From Legionellales bacterium UBA5158 (GTDB lineage: Bacteria; Pseudomonadota; Gammaproteobacteria; DSM-16500): a stretch of 10,613 bases of DNA. The position numbers and the translations under genes are program-made. The notes under the pieces were generated by a model. That model was not told the origin of the DNA and did not search any database. It was given only the letters and a program-made list of their open reading frames with translations. The stretch spans positions 3,284 through 13,896 of the forward strand of contig DHXK01000025.1 of NCBI GenBank assembly GCA_002413665.1. Reading direction: 5' to 3'. Positions 1 to 6,927 of this stretch are shown one piece after another (the first letter of the stretch is position 1; each line of letters starts with the position of its first letter).

Positions 1-62
1 GATATTATCTTGCCGAAACTTTCTTTTTATACCCAGACGCTTAAGAATAGGAACACAATAAA
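1..62 (+). other. Upstream leader or end of a preceding gene
   Basis: This short stretch precedes the FAD oxidoreductase gene. All three plus-strand frames stay open for most of it: frame 3 ends at a TAA at 42-44, frame 2 at a TAA at 58-60, and frame 1 runs into the next gene and stops at 76-78. It could therefore carry the last codons of an upstream gene in the same operon, but the piece is too short to say which frame, if any, is used. No convincing promoter is visible. The only Shine-Dalgarno-like bases are AGGA about 11 bases before the ATG at 63, which is weak. Confidence 0.2.
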
Positions 63-1664
63 ATGTCAAAAAAAATAGTTATACTAGGCGGTGGCGTGGG
101 TGGGCTTACTGTCGCTCATGAACTTGTACATTGCGATGGATCGCGATATGACATTCATATTTATGAAAGAAATGACACTATTGGCGGCATGGCGCGGAGT
201 GGTTACAAAGATTGGAATGGTGTTAAGTTACCGACTGAATATTGTTGGAGAATCTATGGTCCGAACTACAATAATCTGCGTGAAATTCTTAAACAAATAC
301 CATTGCAAAATAATCCTGACAAGACAGTGCATGACCACCTAATTAATATCCGTGATTACCTAATCGCTGACCAAGACATTGTTTTCAAAATGAATAACGG
401 ACCGAAGACACTATTCGATATGCGAAGAGCTTTCAAAAACATACCTCTGCACCAAAAATGGAGCGTTTTAAACAAAATATTATATTGCTTTATGATTTCA
501 AACAATCGACTAAATACATTAGATAATAAAACATGGAAAGAATATATTGATCCTAACAATTCACTCTGCCATGACATGAAAAAATATATTATTGATATTA
601 TGGGTCCGTATCTCGGCGCCGAAGCCGCAGCAGTTAATGTACCTTCTGTCGCAAAAACTCTTGAATCGTTCAAACTATTCAGTCGCCCTATTAGCGTCAT
701 GTGTGGCCCAACTAACGAAATGTGGTTTGATCACTGGAAAAGTCTTCTTGAAGCTAAAGGTGTTATTTTTCATTTAAATTCTAAGGTAGTTGATATCCAC
801 TCGGATGCTGATAATGTAAAATGCGCTTTACTGTCTGACGGCACAAAGATTACTAGCGATGTCTTCTTTTGTTGTATGCCTGTTGAAAGTGTCGCAAGCA
901 TGCCATCGTTAAAAATTTCAGGCATTAATGAATTGGCTAAACGTGCGCGCCAACTGATGGTAGGCATTCAATTGTATTTTGACAAAAAAATTATACTTGC
1001 AAACAAATACACAGCTATGTATATCCCGAATAGTCCTTGGCAATTAGTCATTGAACCCCAAGGATCCATTTGGGACAAAAGTTACGCTGACATCGCAGAC
1101 ATCTGGTCTATTGGTTTGTGCGATCCTATTCGCCCTGGACTTTTAATCAATAAACCATTTGTAGAATGTACGCATGAAGAAATAAGAAAAGAAGTTTGGC
1201 ATCAAATTGAAACGTCGGAATTAAGCCGTCATTTACCAATCAAAGAAGTTCAAATTCTAGGTTACAATATTTGGGACACTTATGTCTTTAACGGACAGAA
1301 ATTAGATACACATGAGCCAAAATTTAGTACTAACAAGGGAACATTTAAATTGCGGCCCGACAACCAAACTAAATTTAAAAATTTGCATTTCGCAACCGCT
1401 TATACAAAAACAGATACAGACATGTTTGAAATGGAAAGTGCAGCAGAATCTGGCAGACGAGCAGCTCGTATTTTAGAAAAGTCTGTGCGCGTTGTGGAAA
1501 TTGACAGACCTTTATCTTTCACTTTTTATCGATTGCTGGATTCACTCTTACCGAAAATTAATGTTTACAAAAAATTTCCTTTTATCTTTTTTTGTTTAGG
1601 ATTACCTTTGTTGGTGCTGTTGCCTTTAGTGTATCTACAACGGCTTGTTCGACGTTCTCTTTAA
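63..1664 (+). CDS. FAD-dependent oxidoreductase (amine oxidase/desaturase-like), membrane-anchored
   Basis: The 533-residue product is a flavoprotein of the NAD(P)-binding/amine oxidase superfamily, which includes phytoene desaturases and hydroxysqualene dehydroxylase-like enzymes. At the N-terminus a Rossmann beta-alpha-beta unit carries the FAD motif GGGVGG (residues 9-14). An acidic residue follows at the end of strand 2 (E35 in IYERND), and then GGMARS (41-46), the usual second FAD contact. Near the C-terminus, roughly 453-487, the segment HFATAYTKTDTDMFEMESAA followed by SGRRAARIL matches the closing FAD-binding motif of the family, where a helix contacts the flavin. Residues about 505-525 form one hydrophobic segment rich in Phe, Leu and Pro, followed by QRLVRRSL. 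This looks like a C-terminal membrane anchor with a positive cytoplasmic tail, or a monotopic membrane contact. The substrate cannot be read from the sequence; lipid, isoprenoid or carotenoid-type substrates are typical of membrane-associated relatives. The gene converges on the pentose phosphate block and need not be related to it. The ATG at 63 is chosen because the FAD motif starts immediately after it. Confidence 0.8.
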   Translation: MSKKIVILGGGVGGLTVAHELVHCDGSRYDIHIYERNDTIGGMARSGYKDWNGVKLPTEYCWRIYGPNYNNLREILKQIPLQNNPDKTVHDHLINIRDYLIADQDIVFKMNNGPKTLFDMRRAFKNIPLHQKWSVLNKILYCFMISNNRLNTLDNKTWKEYIDPNNSLCHDMKKYIIDIMGPYLGAEAAAVNVPSVAKTLESFKLFSRPISVMCGPTNEMWFDHWKSLLEAKGVIFHLNSKVVDIHSDADNVKCALLSDGTKITSDVFFCCMPVESVASMPSLKISGINELAKRARQLMVGIQLYFDKKIILANKYTAMYIPNSPWQLVIEPQGSIWDKSYADIADIWSIGLCDPIRPGLLINKPFVECTHEEIRKEVWHQIETSELSRHLPIKEVQILGYNIWDTYVFNGQKLDTHEPKFSTNKGTFKLRPDNQTKFKNLHFATAYTKTDTDMFEMESAAESGRRAARILEKSVRVVEIDRPLSFTFYRLLDSLLPKINVYKKFPFIFFCLGLPLLVLLPLVYLQRLVRRSL

Positions 1665-1700
1665 TGGATAACGTTTTTGAAAAAAAGGAGCTAAATTTTG

Positions 1701-1778
1701 GTGCAGTTATTTTATACGGATTGTGCATCTTCACCTAAGCGAGCAAAGTTTGCTGACAATAATGATGCTGAGATTTGA
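1701..1778 (+). pseudogene. Possible remnant or micro-ORF with GST-like N-terminus
   Basis: In the gap after the oxidoreductase gene, AAAAAAGGAG (1681-1690) is followed by a GTG at 1701, or an in-frame TTG at 1698, and then 25-26 codons to a TGA at 1776. The predicted peptide begins (M)QLFYTDCASSPKRAKFA. That resembles the first strand and helix of thioredoxin-fold proteins such as glutathione S-transferases, where a short beta strand is followed by a Ser/Cys-x-Pro stretch. After DNNDAEI it stops and nothing more of such a fold follows, since pgi ends on the other strand at 1824. The simplest reading is a truncated gene start left by deletion, or a real micro-ORF. Chance is also possible at this length; the strong ribosome site is the main support. 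Confidence 0.25.
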
Positions 1779-1823
1779 TATTTTTTCATGAAAGTCCTGA
1801 GGTCATATTTGTTATTCTTTCAT

Positions 1824-3584
1824 TCAAGAATTATTGCATGCACGATGTATAAGCTCCCGCAATTGTTTCAATCCATGTGACACATCTTTTCCTAAGTGAA
1901 TTCGTAATACTCTACGTGAACGTTGTGCCAGAACTGTAAAATCAGCTTGGGCTTGTGCAGCAATCACTAAACCAAAAGTGTAATTATGTCCAGGAACTTG
2001 GATGTCTTCCCTATGATCAGCGGTAATTTGTAAAAATACCCCTGTATTCGGGCCGCCTTTATAAGCTTGTCCTGTCGAATGTAAAAAACGTGGCCCAAAA
2101 CCTAGACAGGTGGCTACTTTTTTATTATTGCGAATAAGTATTCTGATTTGCTGTAGCAAAGCCGTATGCTCATCAGACATCTCGATAAATGCGGATAAAT
2201 TCACATAATCGCCTTGTTTGACTTGGCTTAAATGTGCTTGCAAATACCCTTCAAGATTGGGGTCTCCTACCAACAGTTTAGAAATATTTTCTTCATTGTT
2301 TTTATCAGTGAAGAGCATTATCCCTTCTTCCGAAAAAAATGGATTAGGCGTAGTGATACTTCCTGTTTTTTCATATTGACTAGTTAACTGCAAACTAAGA
2401 ACTTTACTTTCTTCAACGTCAGGTTGATTAAATGGATTGATTCCTAGAATGCTACCCACTACGGCAGTGGCAATTTCCCAGCGAAATAATTCAGCACCTA
2501 GATGCATTTTATCGGGCAAACTGAGTCTCACCACCATACAACCCGCTAGCTCTAACTCACGTACAGAGCGATCTTGATCTGTATCCACTGCTGACTGTAA
2601 ACGGATATAAATAAATACCCGATCTGTTCCATAGACAGAAGGATCACCTAGTGGCTCTTGATCTACTGGAATCAAACCTTTACCATTTTTACCGGTGGAT
2701 TCAGCAAGTAATTGTTCAAGCCAAGCACCTAAAGAATGAATACCGGGCGAGGTAATAAGAGTGACTTTATCCTTACCTTGTTTTGCACAAACACCTAAAA
2801 TCACGCCTAACACAGCTCCAGGATTATTTTTTACTAAGACGACTGAGGAGCAAGGCTGCTGCATGGTTTCGGCAAGACGTAAAAATTCTTGAATATTTAC
2901 ACCCATTAATCCTGATGGCACCATGCCGCAATTCGATAATGCTGAATAGCGACCACCTATAGCTGGGACACCATGAAAAATTGCTTTGAAATTATCTTTT
3001 ATGGCAATTGTTTCAAGTGTAGTACCAGGGTCAGTAATAGCTATGAAACGATCACCTACTTCTTCTTTATTTAATATTTTTTGCAAGCGGGTATAAAAAT
3101 ATTCTTTATAAATATTTGGTTCTAACGTACTGCCTGATTTACTAGAAACAATGAAGAATGTTTTTTTTAAATTAATGCTTTTTTCTAAATGGCGAATCTG
3201 CAAAGGGTCTGTTGAATCCAGTATATGTAATTGCGGATAATCTTGAATTTTTCCAAATGTGTCAGCCATCATTGCAGGACAAAGACTTGAACCACCCATC
3301 CCTAATAAAACAATATCGGTTATGCCTGCGGTTTTAATTTCATTTGTTAGAGATTCAATACGTGACACTTCACTTTTTTCAGATATGACATTTAACCAAC
3401 CCATCCATTTATTTTCGTCTGTATTAGTCCAAAGTGTTGCGTCATGATCCCACAAACGTTGTATTTTATTTTCGTGTTGCCAAGCATCTAGTTCTTTTGC
3501 AATTGCATCAGTGTAAATGCCAGCTGAAAACTGAGTTGTAGTTTGCTGATCTTTTAGATTCGCAACGTAGTCTTTTTCCTTCAT
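1824..3584 (-). CDS. pgi: Glucose-6-phosphate isomerase, Tal-Pgi-fusion type
   Basis: The enzyme interconverts glucose-6-phosphate and fructose-6-phosphate in the cytoplasm. The 586-residue product shows SIS-type sugar-binding motifs: GMGGSS at 95-100, SSKSGST at 147-153 and GGRYSALS at 210-217. QLLAESTGKNGKG (291-303) contains the expected catalytic Glu at 295, and GINPFNQPDVEESK (381-394) corresponds to the second PGI signature, with its Lys at the end. It does not look like the common 550-residue bacterial Pgi. The start (RLWDHDATLW, then WMGWL) and the last 100 residues (GFGPRFLHSTGQAYKGGPNT, then the GHNYTFG region) match what I remember of the C-terminal half of bifunctional transaldolase/Pgi proteins. 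Its ATG overlaps the tal stop as ATGA, with AAGGA six bases upstream, so translation is probably coupled to tal. It is the last gene of the block. No clear intrinsic terminator follows it. Confidence 0.93.
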   Translation of the reverse strand: MKEKDYVANLKDQQTTTQFSAGIYTDAIAKELDAWQHENKIQRLWDHDATLWTNTDENKWMGWLNVISEKSEVSRIESLTNEIKTAGITDIVLLGMGGSSLCPAMMADTFGKIQDYPQLHILDSTDPLQIRHLEKSINLKKTFFIVSSKSGSTLEPNIYKEYFYTRLQKILNKEEVGDRFIAITDPGTTLETIAIKDNFKAIFHGVPAIGGRYSALSNCGMVPSGLMGVNIQEFLRLAETMQQPCSSVVLVKNNPGAVLGVILGVCAKQGKDKVTLITSPGIHSLGAWLEQLLAESTGKNGKGLIPVDQEPLGDPSVYGTDRVFIYIRLQSAVDTDQDRSVRELELAGCMVVRLSLPDKMHLGAELFRWEIATAVVGSILGINPFNQPDVEESKVLSLQLTSQYEKTGSITTPNPFFSEEGIMLFTDKNNEENISKLLVGDPNLEGYLQAHLSQVKQGDYVNLSAFIEMSDEHTALLQQIRILIRNNKKVATCLGFGPRFLHSTGQAYKGGPNTGVFLQITADHREDIQVPGHNYTFGLVIAAQAQADFTVLAQRSRRVLRIHLGKDVSHGLKQLRELIHRACNNS

Positions 3585-3595
3585 TGTTTTTCCTT
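3581..3595 (-). promoter_or_regulatory. tal stop / pgi start ATGA overlap with pgi ribosome site
   Basis: Read on the minus strand, AAGGA (3591-3595) sits six bases before the pgi ATG (3584-3582). The tal stop TGA (3583-3581) shares two bases with that ATG. The pgi ribosome site therefore lies within the last tal codons. Such an arrangement usually means reinitiation or coupling, giving matched amounts of the two proteins. Confidence 0.75.
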
Positions 3596-4720
3596 ACTAT
3601 TAGTCTTTGATATTTTTTTATTTAATGTTTCTATAAGTTGATCATATGATTTCGTGAACTTATCAACGCCTTCATTTTCAAGTTGCTGAGTGACTTGATC
3701 TATGTTGATATCCAGTTCTGGTAAGCGTTGAAAAAAATCTGTTGCTTTGTCAAGATCTAACTCTAGACGCGCTTTGGGGTCACCATGATCACGATAAGCA
3801 TCTATAGTTTCTATCGGTAATGTATTAACAGTGTGAGGACCAATTAGTGCTTCAACATATTTTATATCACTATACTTAGGATTCTTGGTGCTTGTACTTG
3901 CCCATAGTAATCGTTGTGAGTTAGCCCCTTTTTCAGCTAGCTTTTTAAAACTATTATTATTAAATATTTCATTATAAATATGATAAGCTATTTTTGCGGA
4001 AGTAATAGCAACTTGGCCTTCTAGCTGTTTAGCAAGCTGCGATTTTTCAGAATTTTCGGTAATGCATTTTTCAAATATTGGATCTAGGAATACATCAATA
4101 CGACTCAAGAAAAAACTTGCAACAGATGCTATTTGTTTAACGGTTTGTCCTTTTTCAAGACGTGCTTTAATTCCCGCAATATAGGCTTGTGCTACTTCAC
4201 GATAACGTGATAATCCAAACAGTAAAGTCACATTAATATTAATGCCTTCGCTGATGAGTTGCTGGATAGCTGGGAGACCTTCTTTTGTTGCTGGCACTTT
4301 TATAAAAACGTTGGGACGATCAAGTGCTTTCCATAATCGACGAGCTTCTTCAATTGTTCCTTGTGTATCATGGGCAAGATGAGGATTTACTTCTAAACTC
4401 ACATACCCATCTTGCCCATTTGTTTGGTTGTATAGATTGCGAAATTCATCCGCTGCATCTTGCACATCTTTTTGTGCAAGAGTCTCATAAATTTTATCAA
4501 CCTTTTTTCCATCATGAGACATTTTTTCAATGTCTTGATCGTAATCATGATTTTCAGCAAAAGCTTTTTCAAAAATACTAGGATTTGATGTCATTCCACG
4601 TAGACTATCTTCGATAATTAATTTTTTAAGTTTCCCGCTAGCAATTAGGTCTCGTCTAATATAATCAAGCCAAATAGATTGGCCTAGCGCTTCTAATTTT
4701 TGTAAAGGATTTGTATTCAT
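3581..4720 (-). CDS. tal: Transaldolase (long type)
   Basis: Transaldolase moves a dihydroxyacetone unit between sedoheptulose-7-phosphate and glyceraldehyde-3-phosphate in the non-oxidative pentose phosphate pathway, through a Schiff base on lysine. The 379-residue product has the family N-terminal motif TSNPSIFEKAF (44-54), an Asp at the expected barrel position (WLD, D19), EVNPHLAHDT (110-119), and VFIKVPATKEGLPA (138-151), in which K141 is the Schiff-base lysine. The length and motifs fit the roughly 370-residue transaldolase class found in actinobacteria and cyanobacteria and in Tal-Pgi fusions, rather than the 317-residue TalB type. Translation starts at the ATG at 4720, preceded by AGGAGA (4729-4734) eight bases upstream. 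It lies 85 bases downstream of tkt, the widest gap in the block, and ends in a 4-base overlap with pgi. Confidence 0.94.
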   Translation of the reverse strand: MNTNPLQKLEALGQSIWLDYIRRDLIASGKLKKLIIEDSLRGMTSNPSIFEKAFAENHDYDQDIEKMSHDGKKVDKIYETLAQKDVQDAADEFRNLYNQTNGQDGYVSLEVNPHLAHDTQGTIEEARRLWKALDRPNVFIKVPATKEGLPAIQQLISEGININVTLLFGLSRYREVAQAYIAGIKARLEKGQTVKQIASVASFFLSRIDVFLDPIFEKCITENSEKSQLAKQLEGQVAITSAKIAYHIYNEIFNNNSFKKLAEKGANSQRLLWASTSTKNPKYSDIKYVEALIGPHTVNTLPIETIDAYRDHGDPKARLELDLDKATDFFQRLPELDINIDQVTQQLENEGVDKFTKSYDQLIETLNKKISKTNSKEKQ

Positions 4721-4761
4721 TTAAGTTGTCTCCTACATGTAATTTGACGTAACTGTTTTGC

Positions 4762-4792
4762 AAAAAAAAATTGTAATGCACTCGGCCGCATT
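4762..4792 (-). terminator. Weak terminator- or attenuator-like hairpin between tkt and tal
   Basis: On the minus strand, AATGC (4792-4788) pairs with GCATT (4779-4775) around an 8-base loop that is rich in G and C. Four bases later a run of nine T residues follows (4770-4762). The stem is only five pairs, with two G-C, and the T run does not directly abut it, so it may terminate poorly or not at all. If active, it would lower tal-pgi transcription relative to the genes upstream. Confidence 0.2.
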
Positions 4793-4805
4793 GAGCTAGT
4801 ATCAC

Positions 4806-6896
4806 TTACTTGTTGTGACAATTTATATTATTTTTTTTTACTAATTCCAATGCTCGCTTACAAATATTATCTACCGTAAATCCATATTTTTGCATAACAA
4901 TGGGACCTGGAGCTGACGCGCCAAAAGTTTCAATACTTATCATATCACCACTCTCTCCAATATAACGCTCCCAACCTTGAGAAATGCCAGCTTCAACAGC
5001 TAGCCTTTTTTTAATCGAAGGAGGTAAGACAGAATCACGATATTTTTTTGATTGTGCCGCAAATAATTCCCAGCTTGGCATAGAAACAATGCGTACCGAT
5101 ATTTTATGCAGTTGTAATTTTTGTTTTGCAGCAATGATCAAGCTGACTTCTGAACCGGTCGCGATTAAAATGATGTCAGGCTTTCCTTTTGGTGCATCTG
5201 CTAAAGTGTATGCACCGCGACGAAGTCCAATCGCTGCTGAAAACTCTTTCCTGTTAATCGTAGGTACCTTTTGTCGAGTTAAAATCAGCGCCACAGGATT
5301 ATGTCGTGTTTCAATTGCAATTTGCCAAGCTACAGCAGTTTCATTTGCATCTGCAGGCCGTATCACAGTCAAGTTAGGAATAGCTCGCAGGCTTGCGAGT
5401 TGCTCTACTGGCTGATGAGTAGGTCCATCTTCTCCTAATGCTATACTATCGTGAGTAAAAATATAAATGACTTGCAGCTTCATCAACGCTGCGAGACGCA
5501 TAGGCGGTCGCATGTAATCAGAGAAAACTAAAAATGTAGCTGTGAACGGGATAATGCCGCCAAAAGTGGCCAAGCCATTTGATATTGCACCCATTGCATG
5601 TTCTCTGATGCCGTAAAATATATTACGACTCGCATAGTTCCAACCCCCATCAACCGATCCTTGTATATCACCTTTAGCTTTTTTTGGACTTTCGAAATTA
5701 CCAAAATTAGCCAGTGCTGTTTTTGTCGAAGAATTCAGGTCAGCTGAACCTCCAATGAAACCAGGAAGGTTAGGATTAATCGCTTGCATCACTTTCTCAG
5801 AAGCATCTCGAGTAGCCAATCCTTTTTCATCTGCTGGGAAACTTGGAATATTTTCACTCCAACCTTCAGGGAGTTCTTTGTTGATAAGATGCTGAAGTTC
5901 TTTTGCTTGCTTCGGGAATTTTTTTGCATAGGCAGCGAGTAAAGTATTCCATTTTTTTTCTATTTGGCGACCTACCGTAAGTGCTTTTCGAAAATGTTTT
6001 TCCGCTTTTACAGGGACGTAAAAATTTGGCTTTTCAGGCCATCCAAAATATTGTTTTGTAAGTTTGACTTCTTCCTCTCCAAGAGGTGAGCCATGCACTT
6101 CAAAAGTATTTTGTTTGTGCGGAGATCCATAACCAATGATAGTTTTAATTAATATTAACGAGGGGGCATCTGTTACTTTACGTGCAGTTTCAATTGCAGC
6201 ATAAATAGCGTCAAGATTATTGCCATCATCTACTATTTGCGTATGCCAACCATAAGCCTCAAAACGTTTTTGTCTATCTTCGGTGAAGGAAAGATGTGTT
6301 GATGCAGAGAGAGTCATGTGATTGTTGTCGTAAAAATAAATTAATTTACCCAGCTGCAAATGACCTGCGAGTGATGCTGCTTCTGATGCAACGCCTTCCA
6401 TTAAATCGCCATCACTCACAATGCCATAAGTAAAATGATCTATCATTTTAAAACTTGGTTTATTAAAACAAGCCGCGAGATAGCTTTCAGCAATCGCCAT
6501 TCCTACACCATTTGCAAATCCTTGTCCTAGTGGGCCTGTTGTTGTTTCAACACCTGGTGTAAGTTCGCTTTCTGGATGCCCTGGTGTGATACTTCCCCAC
6601 TGACGAAATTGTTTAATTTGCGCCATAGGAATCGCATATCCAGTAAGGTGCAACAAACTGTAGAGCAACATAGACCCATGACCGGCTGAAAGAACAAAAC
6701 GATCACGGTCATACCAGTTAGGATTTGAGGGGTTATGTTTAAAAAAATGTGTCCATAAAGTATAAGCCATGGGTGCGGCTCCAAGTGGTAAACCTGGATG
6801 ACCACTATCCGCTTTTTGAATGGCATCGATAGCTAACATGCGTATGGTATTCACACACAGTTCATCGAGAGACGCTTCTTTTTTTAATTGCTTCAT
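4806..6896 (-). CDS. tkt: Transketolase
   Basis: A thiamine diphosphate enzyme that transfers two-carbon units between ketose and aldose phosphates in the pentose phosphate pathway. The product is 696 residues, slightly longer than E. coli TktA (663). Visible landmarks are DSGHPG (H33), AGHGSMLLYSLLHLTGY with H73, TPGHPE (H107), TTTGPLGQGFANGVG (118-132), the ThDP/Mg motif SDGDLMEG (161-168) ending in NN (191-192), EVHGSPLG (H268), the catalytic Glu in GIREHAMGA (E432), and THDSIALGEDGPTHQP (481-496). The first Gly of the usual GDG motif is Ser, a variant I believe occurs in other bacteria. The frame is open upstream to 7046, but those 50 extra codons overlap the end of gnd and read as unlike the family. 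The ATG at 6896 has GGAGAG (6901-6906) four bases upstream. It lies 31 bases after gnd, consistent with co-transcription. Confidence 0.95.
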   Translation of the reverse strand: MKQLKKEASLDELCVNTIRMLAIDAIQKADSGHPGLPLGAAPMAYTLWTHFFKHNPSNPNWYDRDRFVLSAGHGSMLLYSLLHLTGYAIPMAQIKQFRQWGSITPGHPESELTPGVETTTGPLGQGFANGVGMAIAESYLAACFNKPSFKMIDHFTYGIVSDGDLMEGVASEAASLAGHLQLGKLIYFYDNNHMTLSASTHLSFTEDRQKRFEAYGWHTQIVDDGNNLDAIYAAIETARKVTDAPSLILIKTIIGYGSPHKQNTFEVHGSPLGEEEVKLTKQYFGWPEKPNFYVPVKAEKHFRKALTVGRQIEKKWNTLLAAYAKKFPKQAKELQHLINKELPEGWSENIPSFPADEKGLATRDASEKVMQAINPNLPGFIGGSADLNSSTKTALANFGNFESPKKAKGDIQGSVDGGWNYASRNIFYGIREHAMGAISNGLATFGGIIPFTATFLVFSDYMRPPMRLAALMKLQVIYIFTHDSIALGEDGPTHQPVEQLASLRAIPNLTVIRPADANETAVAWQIAIETRHNPVALILTRQKVPTINRKEFSAAIGLRRGAYTLADAPKGKPDIILIATGSEVSLIIAAKQKLQLHKISVRIVSMPSWELFAAQSKKYRDSVLPPSIKKRLAVEAGISQGWERYIGESGDMISIETFGASAPGPIVMQKYGFTVDNICKRALELVKKNNINCHNK

Positions 6897-6900
6897 GTTT

Positions 6901-6906
6901 CTCTCC
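6901..6906 (-). promoter_or_regulatory. tkt ribosome binding site
   Basis: GGAGAG on the minus strand, four bases before the ATG at 6896. It decides the tkt start in favour of this ATG over the in-frame one at 7046, which would lie inside gnd. Confidence 0.75.
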
Positions 6907-6927
6907 GTGAATCTAAATAAAATCCTT

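Noticed and set aside
356..700. 114-codon open frame on the minus strand
   Set aside because: It lies antisense to the FAD oxidoreductase gene and shows no recognisable motif.
1743..1755. AGCAAAGTTTGCT near-palindrome as a terminator or operator
   Set aside because: A hairpin would have only about four pairs with a 5-base loop and no T run follows; chance is sufficient.
1786..1795. TTTCATGAAA palindrome with adjacent T run as an operon terminator
   Set aside because: A 10-base perfect palindrome leaves no room for a loop and only about three A-T pairs would form; it is not a credible intrinsic terminator for either strand.
4984..5415. 143-codon open frame on the plus strand
   Set aside because: It lies antisense inside the conserved transketolase coding region, with no family resemblance; it is a shadow of tkt codon usage.
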